In this document: positions 20,746-30,170 of the stretch, in pieces
Layout: each line of letters opens with the position of its first letter
Position numbering within the stretch: position 1 is the stretch's first letter
Origin: Desulforhopalus sp. IMCC35007
GTDB lineage: Bacteria > Desulfobacterota > Desulfobulbia > Desulfobulbales > Desulfocapsaceae
Assembly: GCF_005116575.1 (NCBI RefSeq)
Contig: NZ_SWCN01000017.1
Span: 62,001 to 126,000, forward strand
Direction: 5' to 3'
DNA length: 64,000 nucleotides
The notes under the pieces: model-generated
The model's input: the letters and a program-made list of their open reading frames with translations, nothing else
The model's database searches: none
Told to the model about the DNA's origin: nothing
Made by a program: the position numbers and the translations under genes

Positions 20746-22056
20746 TTAAGTAAAATCAATAGGTATGACATCCCAGCAGGTCACCATATCCTTGTTCCAG
20801 GTGACAACACGTGTTTTTGAGTCCTGAGAAACGACAATTCCCAGGATATTTCTTAAGCGGTGGCACAGATAGTAAAAAGATCTGTGCCTGGTTCCAACAC
20901 TCTCAACGCGCTCTACCTGGCGTCTCACCCCCTCGGGGTCCGTGGCCAGTGCCACAGTGCCACCCATCTCCATTGTTCCCTGAATAATCCCTCCAAACCC
21001 TATCAGCTCAAGGTTTTCCGTCGTTACAACCGCGCCATCAACCCCTGTAAGTCTTGCCATAAACCTGGCAAACTTGAATATCCTCTCATCGAGCGTCGTC
21101 AACTCATCGACCTGCAGGGAGACATAATCCTTCCAGCCAGCAACATAATCTGGCCCGTACAAACTGCCGAAATGCTTTGCCATAACCTCCATTATCTGCA
21201 AAACCGTGTCCTGTAGCTTGTTTCTTTTTTTATCTTCGGCAAAGCGGTATTTCAAATCTATATAGGGGTTATCATTGGCGATACATTCTGCCATATCACC
21301 AGGAATACTGATAATCGTGCCACCATGACCCGAACGCCGAACGGTACTGATGACATGTTTGAAAAACTGCAGATAAAGATCTGAGATAAAAGAGACATCT
21401 ATCTGAGCCCAATCATTACTCACATTGCGCGGATTTTCAGCGTGAAGGGCGAACAAGGTATCCCGTGCAGATTCAAACCGCTGCTTCATCCAGACAGACT
21501 GAAAAACGTTGACCGTTGGAGAGATAATATTTCCACCACTGAGCTGGGCAAGAATATCAAGCCCCCTGCAGACAATCAATCTGCCAGAGCCGACCACATT
21601 AATGCCGAGGGCTTTTGGCAAAGGGGTTGCCTGCTTGCTTCCTCCGTGAATGATATGCATCCAGCGGGATCCTGAGTGGATAAGTCCCCAGATCTGCAGC
21701 CCGTCCTGACGACTGTATTTAACACCGATCATTGAGTTATTATAATCAATGGATGGTCCAAGTTTGAGCAACTCATACTCATTGTAGGGTCTTGGGACAT
21801 TGAAAAGGAGGGTAAAGAGCCCATTACTTTCTCCAAGGCCATCTTCATCGATATCTTCGGGCTCACAGAGCATCAGGCGAAAGCGAAGCCCCCTGGCTTC
21901 TTCCTGCATCTGACTCACCTGATAACAGGTCGAAACCAGGTCCTCCAGAACCTCTATGTCAGGCAGGCGCTGGTATTTTTTCCCCCCTCTATTGTCGAGT
22001 AAACGCCAGAGGGCCAACAGTTCAAAAACCAGATCTTTGGGATATTTATGTATCAT
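20746..22056 (-). CDS. DisA_N/DACNV-type diadenylate cyclase-like protein
   Basis: 436 residues. The C-terminal third carries the diadenylate cyclase hallmarks: DGA (340-342) in GVDGAVV, a GFGGII segment, and RHR (390-392) in VGTRHRSFYYLC, followed by the closing VVSQDSKTRVV strands. This fits DisA_N-fold proteins that make cyclic di-AMP from two ATP. The N-terminal 300 residues show no helix-hairpin-helix or membrane segment and look like the DACNV-type sensor arrangement. Both catalytic motifs are present, so activity is plausible but unproven. Confidence 0.72.
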   Translation of the reverse strand: MIHKYPKDLVFELLALWRLLDNRGGKKYQRLPDIEVLEDLVSTCYQVSQMQEEARGLRFRLMLCEPEDIDEDGLGESNGLFTLLFNVPRPYNEYELLKLGPSIDYNNSMIGVKYSRQDGLQIWGLIHSGSRWMHIIHGGSKQATPLPKALGINVVGSGRLIVCRGLDILAQLSGGNIISPTVNVFQSVWMKQRFESARDTLFALHAENPRNVSNDWAQIDVSFISDLYLQFFKHVISTVRRSGHGGTIISIPGDMAECIANDNPYIDLKYRFAEDKKRNKLQDTVLQIMEVMAKHFGSLYGPDYVAGWKDYVSLQVDELTTLDERIFKFARFMARLTGVDGAVVTTENLELIGFGGIIQGTMEMGGTVALATDPEGVRRQVERVESVGTRHRSFYYLCHRLRNILGIVVSQDSKTRVVTWNKDMVTCWDVIPIDFT

Positions 22057-22247
22057 AATTCGCGGATGGTCCGAGGTTTAGCTATTAAAAAAACACCTGT
22101 GCTCACATTATTGTATATCTTTACGTTACTCAAGCATGAAGAGGTATTTATTTCATTCAACTGCAAATATGTGCTACTATAGCGCTGAAGAAAAAATATA
22201 TACGCCGTATACAACGCAGTTGTCCTTTACCATAGGAGATTCGTCAG

Positions 22248-22640
22248 ATGAAGATAGTTGTCGGATACAAAGGTACCAACGTCGGTCAGGATATTCTCCA
22301 ACTTGCACTCAAGCATGCGAAAGCTTTTGATGCCAAGGTGTTCCTTATCACTTCTCTTGCAGGAGGGGAAAAAACTACCCGTGAACAGGTGACTGAAGCC
22401 GAAGAAAACCTCAAGAAAGCAGGAGACTACCTCACCAACGAAGGTGTCTCCAATCAAACCCATCTGCTCATCCAAGGCAGGTCCCCTGGAGAAGACCTGG
22501 TAACTTTTGCGGCAGAGAACAACTGTGATTCAATCATCCTTGGAGTGAAAAGCCGCTCAAAGGTTGGTAAGATCCTTTTCGGCTCCACAGCCCAATTCGT
22601 TATCTTAAGAGCGCATTGCCCTGTTACTACAGTGAAATAA
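22248..22640 (+). CDS. Universal stress protein, UspA family
   Basis: Single-domain Usp of 130 residues, near the short end of the family. It begins MKIVVGYKG and ends with the ATP-binding signature G-x2-G/R-x9-GS (GVKSRSKVGKILFGSTAQ) and CPVTTVK. A TAGGAG site precedes the ATG. It probably dimerises and helps stress survival. Monocistronic, with a strong terminator directly downstream. Confidence 0.88.
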   Translation: MKIVVGYKGTNVGQDILQLALKHAKAFDAKVFLITSLAGGEKTTREQVTEAEENLKKAGDYLTNEGVSNQTHLLIQGRSPGEDLVTFAAENNCDSIILGVKSRSKVGKILFGSTAQFVILRAHCPVTTVK

Positions 22641-22646
22641 ATACCC

Positions 22647-22685
22647 CGGCAATCCACCTTACCCTGCTGGTAGATTGCCGTTTTT
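22647..22685 (+). terminator. Intrinsic terminator after the universal stress protein gene
   Basis: CGGCAATC...GATTGCCG stem with a nested TACC/GGTA, followed directly by TTTTT. It begins 6 bases after the stop codon. Confidence 0.85.
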
Positions 22686-22769
22686 CAAAAAACCTCTATC
22701 ACATCCTCCATCCTCCGCGCTCCCCTTGAGATCATGAGTCTTCATTTTCATCTGCTCCCTTTCGGAGCT

Positions 22770-22820
22770 GATCTAATTTCCCGGGATTGTCCCCCGCATC
22801 CTATCGAAATTAGATCTTTT
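22770..22820 (+). promoter_or_regulatory. Long inverted repeat with T run, 5' of the thiolase gene
   Basis: GATCTAATTTC (22770-22780) and GAAATTAGATC (22806-22816) are perfect complements, with a nested CGGG/CCCG in the loop and TTTT directly after. It sits 75 bases before the thiolase ATG, so it is either an attenuator in the thiolase leader or a second terminator for the upstream gene. Confidence 0.45.
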
Positions 22821-22895
22821 ACTCCTGACAATCTTAAGGTATGTTTGTTTTTCGAGGTGGCACTTTACGTTAACTGAAAGATCCTGGAGAAGAAT

Positions 22896-24188
22896 ATGGA
22901 AAAGGTATTTTTGGTCAGTGGAAGTCGTACCGCCGTCGGAAGTTTCGGTGGATCGCTCAAATCCGTACCCGCAATTGAGCTTGGCTCAAAGGTTATTACC
23001 GAGGTGCTTAAAAAAAGCTGTCTTCGCCCTAAATTAAGTCACTTAATGGAGGTAGGACGTCCGGATGCCCTGCAAAACCACGGGCAGCTTGAAATAGAGA
23101 GGTCTGCTCACTCCTGGGATCAATCCGCTGCAGAAATCGTGATTGACGAAGTAATAATGGGCAACGTTTTGCAGACTGGTCAGGGACAAAACCCCGCCCG
23201 TCAGGCCATGATCAAAGCAGGTATCCCAAAGGAAACGGCGGCATTTACAATCAACAAGGTTTGTGGCTCCGGTCTTAAAGCTATCACCCTTGCAGCCACT
23301 GCGATCATGGCCGGACAGGCCGATGCGGTAATCGCCGGAGGAATGGAGAATATGTCCATGGTTCCTATGGCACTCCCCAAAGCACGCTGGGGCCACAGGA
23401 TGGAGGTCAGCGGCAGCGGTGAAGTGACCGATTTACTCGTTTATGACGGACTCTACGAGATTTTTTATGGCTACCACATGGGTATTACTGCAGAAAACAT
23501 TGCCAGTAAATACGGCATCAGCCGTCTGGAGCAGGATGAGCTGAGCGTTCTCAGTCACAATCGTGCCCTGCAAGCCATCCGAAACGGATGTTTCAAAGAC
23601 GAGATTGTGCCAATACTCATGAAAAGCCGAAAGGGCGACCAGGTCTTTGATACAGACGAGCGGCCGATGGAGACAAATCTTGAGAAGATGGAGCGGCTCC
23701 GCCCTGTATTTAAAAAAGATGGCTCCGTAACTGCAGGTAACGCCTCAGGCATAAACGATGCCGCTGCCGCAGTACTTCTGGTCTCCGGCTCTAAGGCGAA
23801 CGAACTCGGTTTGCAGCCTATTCTTGAAATAAAAGGGTTCAGTTCAGCCGGCCTTGATCCTGCCTATATGGGCCTTGGCCCTGTTCCTGCTATCCGTTCG
23901 GTTCTGAGCAGGACGGGTATCCAGCTCTCCGACCTCGATACTATCGAACTGAACGAGGCCTTTGCCTCCCAGGCGATCGCCTGCATGAGAGAGCTTAACA
24001 TCCCCATTGATCTGCCAAACCAGGTGGGAAGTGGCATTTCTCTCGGCCATCCCATTGGCTGCACGGGAGCCCGACAGGTGGTCACAGGGATGCATCAGAT
24101 GGTGCAAAATGACTTAAACATGGGATTGTTTTCCATGTGCATAGGTGGAGGAATGGGAATGGCTATGATCGCCGAACGAGTGGGCTGA
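22896..24188 (+). CDS. Acetyl-CoA acetyltransferase (thiolase) with an N-terminal insertion
   Basis: Thiolase II that condenses two acetyl-CoA to acetoacetyl-CoA or runs the reverse cleavage. The acyl-carrying Cys125 is in NKVCGSGLK, His385 in GHPIGCTGAR and the base Cys415 in SMCIGGGMG. At 430 residues it is about 35 longer than usual. The extra sequence lies around residues 43-77, between the first helix (VITEVLKKS) and the IVIDEVIMGN strand, and has no similarity to the family that I can see. The normal NGGAIALGHP is here QVGSGISLGHP. Monocistronic. Confidence 0.93.
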   Translation: MEKVFLVSGSRTAVGSFGGSLKSVPAIELGSKVITEVLKKSCLRPKLSHLMEVGRPDALQNHGQLEIERSAHSWDQSAAEIVIDEVIMGNVLQTGQGQNPARQAMIKAGIPKETAAFTINKVCGSGLKAITLAATAIMAGQADAVIAGGMENMSMVPMALPKARWGHRMEVSGSGEVTDLLVYDGLYEIFYGYHMGITAENIASKYGISRLEQDELSVLSHNRALQAIRNGCFKDEIVPILMKSRKGDQVFDTDERPMETNLEKMERLRPVFKKDGSVTAGNASGINDAAAAVLLVSGSKANELGLQPILEIKGFSSAGLDPAYMGLGPVPAIRSVLSRTGIQLSDLDTIELNEAFASQAIACMRELNIPIDLPNQVGSGISLGHPIGCTGARQVVTGMHQMVQNDLNMGLFSMCIGGGMGMAMIAERVG

Positions 24189-24195
24189 GCCCGTA

Positions 24196-24231
24196 TGTAA
24201 AAACGGCTGGTCAATCTTTAATTGACCAGCC
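24196..24231 (-). terminator. Intrinsic terminator after the GGDEF-EAL gene
   Basis: GGCTGGTCAAT and ATTGACCAGCC form a perfect 11-base stem with a 5-base loop; on the minus strand it is followed by GTTTTTA. It lies between convergent genes, closer to the thiolase stop, and probably also stops the thiolase transcript weakly. Confidence 0.7.
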
Positions 24232-24255
24232 AACACCCCTTATGCCCTCTTCATT

Positions 24256-26574
24256 CTAATTTCTCAAATCCGACAGAAACGGGTTTACCCGTAAAAACTC
24301 TTCAATTTCCTCTGCAGGTCGTGCCGGACTGTAGAGAAAACCTTGGAGATGAGGGCATCCAAGTTCAACCAGGAGCTGCCGCTGCTCCTCTGTCTCCACT
24401 CCCTCGGCAATTACTTCAAGGTTGAGACTGGTTGCAAGAGCTATAATCGTCGTGGTAATGGTCACATCGTCTTCGTTGTCTGGCAGGTCCCGAACAAAAG
24501 ATCGGTCTATTTTCAACCTGTTGATCGGCAGTTTTTTCAAATAACTCAGAGACGAATAGCCCGTGCCGAAGTCATCAACTGCCAGCCTGATCCCCTGTTC
24601 TGCCAACCTGCGGAGAAAGACAATAGCAGCCTCGGGATCGCTCATAATATGCCCCTCCGTTATTTCCAGCTCAATCCACTCCGGCCTGCAATCATATTTC
24701 ACCAGTGTCTCTTCAAGGTGGCTTATAAACTCTGGATGCTGCAGCTGGCGGGTGGACAGGTTCAGAGAGAGCGTTCCCGGCATAAGCCCGGCTTTATGCC
24801 AGAGCCCCAGCTGACGAATGGCTTTTTCCATAATAAGAAGATCCAACTGTACGATGAGGCCGGTATCCTCGGCAAGGGGAATGAATTTCTCTGGTGAAAC
24901 AAACGTGTCTCCATCGAACCAGCGTACCAGAGCCTCCAGACCAATTATAGCATTGGTTCGCCCCTCCAGCTGAGGTTGAAAATAGACCTTGAAGACATCA
25001 TCTTCTATCGCCTGACGCAGTTTGCTTTCAAGGGTCAGCCGTTCAATTGCCCGCTCCGTCATTTCCTTGCTGTAGAAACAATACCGGTTGCGACCATCCT
25101 TTTTCGCCTTATACATGGCAGCATCGGCGTTTTTGAGAAGATCGCCGGCTGTCACCCCACCTTCGGGAAAGGTCGCCACCCCAAAACTCGCACTCAAATA
25201 GACCTTTCTCGATTCAATCACCACCGGCTCCGCTATACACTCCCTGATTCGCTCAATGGTCGTTATAATGACTTTGCTGTCACCCACGGTATTGAGCAAA
25301 ACAATAAATTCGTCCCCACCGAGACGGCAGATAGTGTCCGTTTTCCGCAGGGTCTCCTGGAACCTTCTGGAAACCTCTAACAAAACCTCATCCCCAAACT
25401 GGTGACCGTAGGAGTCATTTACTTCCTTAAAGTGATCTAAGTCGATAAAAACAATGGCAATGCTTTCATCTCCAATCCCGTGTACTTCAAACTGATCCAG
25501 GAGATCTTTCAACTTGTCTCGCAGGAACATGCGGTTAGGTAGACCCGTGAGATCATCATGTTTTGCCTGATAATTGAGCTCCCGCCGTACCAGCAGATCT
25601 TTTCGCCACAACAAAACAACCAACACCTGCAAAACAATTACCGAGGCAAGCACAACACCCGGCATAAACAGGTCAAAATCGTGGAAATAGATGGGACGCC
25701 GAACCTGGAGGTAGACCTTTTTCACTTCATCAACAGGCTGGAGATATTCCAGCTGGGTAAGATGTTTTTTGCCCGGCTCTATCTGCCGATCACCAACCAG
25801 TCGCTGTTCCTCGTCTACAATAATTGAACCCACGGTAAACTGCTCTTTAATAGGCAACAGGAGAGTCTTCAGGTCGATATTGACAATATAAAGACCATTC
25901 ACCTTCTCCAGCCGTTCTTCCCTGGTTGCCGGTACGGTTATACCTGCATAGGTTGCCTTCAACAGATAGTAGGTCTGCAAATCCACAGCTTTAAAAAAGT
26001 TATATACGGTAACAATATTAGAGCTTTCAATGGCCTCAAGCACACCATCGCGAAAATACGGACTGTTGAGCAGGTCGTAACCATAGTACATGGACAAGCG
26101 ATAACTTGATGGTTCAATACGGACAATTGGCGCATAGCGGGACTGGTCTTCCTCCCTGACGAAAGATTCCGATTCCGGCTCAAATCTCTTAATCGTAAAA
26201 TCATACAAACCATAATCACGCATGGACTCTTCAAAGTTTACACGCTCATCATGAGAAACCAGTCTCGCAAAGCCTATGGCGGTAAGAAAAGGATAGTTTT
26301 TCAGCAGATCGCCGGAAAAATTTGCAAAAGAAGAGGGCGAGCGATCATGACTTGCCTGATAATAACTTACAAGACTTGTCAGGATACCTTTTGTCGTCGA
26401 AAACTTATCTGAAATATCTTTTCGGATGACATTATTAACCGTAAAATTGAATTGTTTTTTCTGCTCATAAAACTGGTATTGAAACTGTAGCAATACTGCC
26501 CCCAGTACAATACAAAGATTTACTATAATTATTGCACTCTTCGTTTTTCTGGAGAACAGTGAGTGCCTGGCCAT
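24256..26574 (-). CDS. Membrane cyclic-di-GMP regulator, CHASE-GGDEF-EAL
   Basis: 772 residues from the ATG at 26574, one base after the stop of the preceding gene; a TTG at 26610 would overlap that gene. Order: a first transmembrane helix, a periplasmic CHASE sensor (roughly 50-240), a second transmembrane helix (about 300-325), GGDEF (intact RLGGDEF) and EAL (intact EALVRW, DDFGTGYSS, EGVET). Both catalytic signatures are complete, so it could make or degrade c-di-GMP. Coupling to a periplasmic binding protein suggests that this protein supplies or modulates the signal. Confidence 0.92.
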   Translation of the reverse strand: MARHSLFSRKTKSAIIIVNLCIVLGAVLLQFQYQFYEQKKQFNFTVNNVIRKDISDKFSTTKGILTSLVSYYQASHDRSPSSFANFSGDLLKNYPFLTAIGFARLVSHDERVNFEESMRDYGLYDFTIKRFEPESESFVREEDQSRYAPIVRIEPSSYRLSMYYGYDLLNSPYFRDGVLEAIESSNIVTVYNFFKAVDLQTYYLLKATYAGITVPATREERLEKVNGLYIVNIDLKTLLLPIKEQFTVGSIIVDEEQRLVGDRQIEPGKKHLTQLEYLQPVDEVKKVYLQVRRPIYFHDFDLFMPGVVLASVIVLQVLVVLLWRKDLLVRRELNYQAKHDDLTGLPNRMFLRDKLKDLLDQFEVHGIGDESIAIVFIDLDHFKEVNDSYGHQFGDEVLLEVSRRFQETLRKTDTICRLGGDEFIVLLNTVGDSKVIITTIERIRECIAEPVVIESRKVYLSASFGVATFPEGGVTAGDLLKNADAAMYKAKKDGRNRYCFYSKEMTERAIERLTLESKLRQAIEDDVFKVYFQPQLEGRTNAIIGLEALVRWFDGDTFVSPEKFIPLAEDTGLIVQLDLLIMEKAIRQLGLWHKAGLMPGTLSLNLSTRQLQHPEFISHLEETLVKYDCRPEWIELEITEGHIMSDPEAAIVFLRRLAEQGIRLAVDDFGTGYSSLSYLKKLPINRLKIDRSFVRDLPDNEDDVTITTTIIALATSLNLEVIAEGVETEEQRQLLVELGCPHLQGFLYSPARPAEEIEEFLRVNPFLSDLRN

Positions 26575-26575
26575 A

Positions 26576-27544
26576 TCAATCAACAACCAGCTTTTGAGAT
26601 TTTTCCACAAACTCTTCTGGAAGGATGATACCTGTAGCCTTGATAAGCCTGGAATTCACCCAACTGGTCCAGCTTCGATTGGCAACTATGGCTATGTTTT
26701 TTATGGGAAATCCCTGCAGTACGCCAAGCGCAGCTTCTCCAGCCCATTTCCCCTGCTCTTCTGCCTGTATTATGAACCCCACCATAGAAAAAGGAATCAT
26801 CCACTGATAGGTAGTCAGCACCAGTTTACTGCTATTATGCAAAATAAATTCTTTCATTTCATCATCCTTCCACCCCTCTATGGCTGAGTTATGTCCTAAG
26901 ATGATATAATCTTTTGTCTTCTGAGCCCTGAGATAGTGCTCCTTCCATTCATCAACTGTTTTTACCAGTATTTTTTCTAATTCAAAATTGTTTTTCCGAG
27001 CATATTTGACAAAATAACCAACATCTTTTCTATCAGTCAGGGTGTCGTCGCCGATAAAAAGCCCTCGTTTACCTTTACTCACGAGAGCCGCCAACTCAAA
27101 GAGAGCTGCAACGGGAGTCACCTCAATCATTCCTGTAACGTTTTTATAGGGAAAGCCATACTCCTTCGCAGTCCAGTTTACGCCGCAGAAAATAAATGGG
27201 ATAGAGCTCTTCTTGAAATACTTTTGGATAACATATTTCGCCGCATTATCGTCAGAGGTGATAACCACGTCTGGCTTGTATTGATCTATCAGTTCTTTTG
27301 CCTCCTGAGCCTTCTGCAGGATATAGGACTCCTCTCTGTTTCTTTTCGTATCCATATTAAACTGGATAAAAGTGCAATGACCATTCAGCACTTCCCGCAG
27401 GCTCGCCTCTATACCATCAGACCATTCATAGCCCTTATGGTAAGAAGAAATGTAAACACAGACAGGAAGGGGGGCAGAAAAAACAGTTGAGGCAAAAAAG
27501 ATCATCATTGCTGCAGAAAGGAGTGGGTGTAATTTGAGAATCAT
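26576..27544 (-). CDS. Periplasmic ABC-type substrate-binding protein (ABC_sub_bind family)
   Basis: 322 residues with a Sec signal peptide (MILKLHPLLSAAMMIFFAST...FSA). The fold is two-lobed periplasmic binding protein: YISSYHKGYEWSDG, KPDVVITSDDNAAKYVI, IPFIFCGVNW, RGLFIGDD and GEAALGVLQG, matching the PF04392-type family. No permease or ATPase gene is adjacent. Instead it runs straight into the CHASE-GGDEF-EAL gene, so it more likely serves as a ligand sensor for that protein than as a transporter part (inference). Confidence 0.8.
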   Translation of the reverse strand: MILKLHPLLSAAMMIFFASTVFSAPLPVCVYISSYHKGYEWSDGIEASLREVLNGHCTFIQFNMDTKRNREESYILQKAQEAKELIDQYKPDVVITSDDNAAKYVIQKYFKKSSIPFIFCGVNWTAKEYGFPYKNVTGMIEVTPVAALFELAALVSKGKRGLFIGDDTLTDRKDVGYFVKYARKNNFELEKILVKTVDEWKEHYLRAQKTKDYIILGHNSAIEGWKDDEMKEFILHNSSKLVLTTYQWMIPFSMVGFIIQAEEQGKWAGEAALGVLQGFPIKNIAIVANRSWTSWVNSRLIKATGIILPEEFVEKSQKLVVD

Positions 27545-27674
27545 ATTGTCCCGAACCGTGTTAGAAACGAAAGAAAAATATTGCGTTTATTTTGCAGGCC
27601 ACCTCAATTAACACTTTTTTCATATCATATACAAGTAGCGGTTTATAAAATAGAAAAAACAATTCCTGTAACAG

Positions 27675-28892
27675 CTAATCCACATGCTTTACCGGATTTT
27701 TCCTGTAGAGATCACTCGGTTTCCCGTCTCTATATATTGCTTCAAGGTACAGGATTTTTCGTGGCAGCTGGGAAGGAGCGCCCCGGCTCACAAGAAATGT
27801 GGCCCTGCCACCTTCATGAATCCCGCTGAATGTGTCAATTCCCAGCATTTCAGCTCCAACAACTGTTGCGGCATGAAACATCTGGCTCAATGAATAACCG
27901 GCCTTTTTATAGAGTTTCATCTCTTCAACCATTGATTCCCCGTGCAAAACCCCAAGACTTCCAGCATCGGTTCCAAGGGCGACCCTCACCCCGCACTCCC
28001 TGGCCAGGCGAAGCTGATCTAATTGATGTTCTACGTTTTTCTCTATTACCTTTGCATCGGCTGTAGTTCGGTTTGCGTCAAGATTGAGGCCAAAGGCCTT
28101 CATGGTAAAAACCGTCGGGACCCAATAAGTCCCTTTTTCTGCCATCATCCGGATATTCTCTTCCCCCATGAAAAAACCATGTTCAATGGAGTGACAGCCT
28201 GCAGCAACCGCCCTGCGCACGGGTTCTCTGCCATTTGCATGGACCATAACCTTCTGTCCTCTCTGCCCGGCAGCCTCAACCAGTTCTTCCAGTTCCTGCT
28301 GGCTAAACTGCGGTTCCGTCTGCTTTGCAAAAACATGAAGACTGTTGAGGCCTGAATTTACAACCTTTACAAGATCCCCTTCCTTCGCATCTTCCAGGTA
28401 GGTTTTGACAAGACTTTTATCTGCTGGCACAGCCCTGCCAATAAGACCTCCATAGCGTCCCTGCCGATGGTAGGCTCTGCCGGCGGACCTTAAAACCATT
28501 TCCGGGTGCATCCTCGGGCTGCGACTAAAAGCCTCCGCGCAACCACCCCGATCGCCACCGTCACGAGCAGCGAGGACTCCATGGGAAAAGAGATAGTGCA
28601 GATGTCGTGCAATCGCAGGTTCCAGTTCCTCACAATCTGCAACCAACTGCCTCTCCCGGGTTTGCCTGTCTGTGGTTGACGACATAAACAGATGGATGTG
28701 ACTATCAACAAGCGGTGGGAAAACAGTGCAATGGGAAAGGTCAGTTACCCGTGCGAGATCCTGCTGCAAATTTTCCTCTGCAGGCCTAATCGAGCTAAAA
28801 CGACCATTTTCGAGTTCCAGCAGGACATCATTTTGAACCGGGCCACCTGATCCATCTATGAGCCAACCTGCACGAACATATGTTTTTTCCAT
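27675..28892 (-). CDS. Amidohydrolase family protein
   Basis: Metal-dependent hydrolase of the imidazolonepropionase/prolidase-like amidohydrolase group, 405 residues from the ATG at 28892 (AGGCGGG six bases upstream; an ATG at 28931 adds 13 unlikely residues). Visible: VDSHIHLF (first metal histidines), KVMVHANG, GCHSIEHGFFM and LGTDAGSLG (the catalytic Asp). The substrate cannot be read from sequence. It is probably cytosolic, as no signal peptide is present. Confidence 0.85.
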   Translation of the reverse strand: MEKTYVRAGWLIDGSGGPVQNDVLLELENGRFSSIRPAEENLQQDLARVTDLSHCTVFPPLVDSHIHLFMSSTTDRQTRERQLVADCEELEPAIARHLHYLFSHGVLAARDGGDRGGCAEAFSRSPRMHPEMVLRSAGRAYHRQGRYGGLIGRAVPADKSLVKTYLEDAKEGDLVKVVNSGLNSLHVFAKQTEPQFSQQELEELVEAAGQRGQKVMVHANGREPVRRAVAAGCHSIEHGFFMGEENIRMMAEKGTYWVPTVFTMKAFGLNLDANRTTADAKVIEKNVEHQLDQLRLARECGVRVALGTDAGSLGVLHGESMVEEMKLYKKAGYSLSQMFHAATVVGAEMLGIDTFSGIHEGGRATFLVSRGAPSQLPRKILYLEAIYRDGKPSDLYRKNPVKHVD

Positions 28893-29031
28893 TTTGCACC
28901 CGCCTGTAATTAAGACATTCATTATTATCAACCAGCTATTTACATTTACACTAATGATCGGCTAATAATTAGTCAAAGTAATCAAAAGAGGATTCAGAAC
29001 ACTGTATTTACCACCTTCAACCATATTCGCC

Positions 29032-30018
29032 ATGAACCGTTATTTCACACCACCTCTTCCCATTCGAAACAGCCATGTACAGACCACTCTCACAAGCCTG
29101 AGAGTTCGGAAATATCTGGCAAAGAAAAAGGCAACGGTTCTCAAGCAACACGAACAACAGATCATCCTGAACTGCAGTGATGGTGTGCGGCTCCTCGGCG
29201 CCTACAGCCAATATCCTGCCGGGGCAAAAGGGCTGGTCGTCCTCATTCATGGCTGGGAAGGGTCTGCTGATTCCAGCTATATGCTCTCGGCCGGCAGTAC
29301 ACTGTTCCAGGCGGGTTATAGTATTTTTCGTCTCAATCTCAGGGATCATGGAGAGAGTCATCACCTCAATCCTCAACCATTCAACTCAAGCCGTCTCATT
29401 GAAGTGGTTGATGCCGTAAAAGAGATCCGCAGACTTTTCCCCCATCGAAAATGTTTTCTTGCCGGATTTTCCCTTGGTGGCAATTTTGCCATAAGAGTAG
29501 CCCTAGAAGCCCCTAAAAGCGGCCTGCGACTCTCAAGAATCGTGGCCATAAGCCCCCTTGTCAACCCTCTGACGACCACAGAGAACATGGAGGACAACCA
29601 CAAGATATACCACCATTATTTCGTCAAAAAATGGAAGAAATCCCTGAGAAAAAAAATGGAGTGTTTTCCTGAGATGGGAGACGGGTCAATCCTACTGCAA
29701 TTGAAGACATTACGGCAGATGCACGACTACTTTGTTCCCCTATATACGAATAGCACAACCACGGCGGCCTACTTTGACACCTACCGCCTCAAGCCCGAGG
29801 AAATGCAGAACCTTGTGATCCCCACCCAAATCATAAGTGCCAAGGATGATCCGATTACCAGGGTTTCAGAATTGAAAATCTTCGCAGACATGGATATAGC
29901 CGCCCTGAAAATAGACAAGATTCCCTACGGCGGGCATTGCGGATTTATCGAAAATTTAAAGTTTGACAGCTGGCTGGACCGGCAACTGGTCAAACTTTTC
30001 AACGATGCGGGCAGATAG
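29032..30018 (+). CDS. Alpha/beta hydrolase, YheT/UPF0017-like
   Basis: 328 residues. The catalytic triad is readable: nucleophile elbow GFSLGG (Ser), Asp in SAKDDPI and His in YGGHCGF. It opens with the family's PPxPIRNSHVQT and LIHGWEGS (oxyanion region). YheT-like proteins are carboxylesterase-type hydrolases of unknown substrate. It lies divergent from the amidohydrolase gene with a 140-base gap. The ATG has no strong ribosome site. Confidence 0.85.
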   Translation: MNRYFTPPLPIRNSHVQTTLTSLRVRKYLAKKKATVLKQHEQQIILNCSDGVRLLGAYSQYPAGAKGLVVLIHGWEGSADSSYMLSAGSTLFQAGYSIFRLNLRDHGESHHLNPQPFNSSRLIEVVDAVKEIRRLFPHRKCFLAGFSLGGNFAIRVALEAPKSGLRLSRIVAISPLVNPLTTTENMEDNHKIYHHYFVKKWKKSLRKKMECFPEMGDGSILLQLKTLRQMHDYFVPLYTNSTTTAAYFDTYRLKPEEMQNLVIPTQIISAKDDPITRVSELKIFADMDIAALKIDKIPYGGHCGFIENLKFDSWLDRQLVKLFNDAGR

Positions 30019-30170
30019 ACAGCCCCGCTTCACCAAACGTTTATCAGCGCCTATTTACAACCTGAGTCCTTTCAACGAAAGACTGTACCCAATAGAAAAA
30101 AAGCTCGAGAAATCGTATAATCCACAGTAATTTTGGCATAATCAATAACAGCAGGTAAAGGTATAAAGCA

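Noticed and set aside
22856-22875. TGGCAC before the thiolase gene as a sigma-54 promoter
   Set aside because: The -12 half reads GTTAA instead of TTGCW, so the site is not supported.
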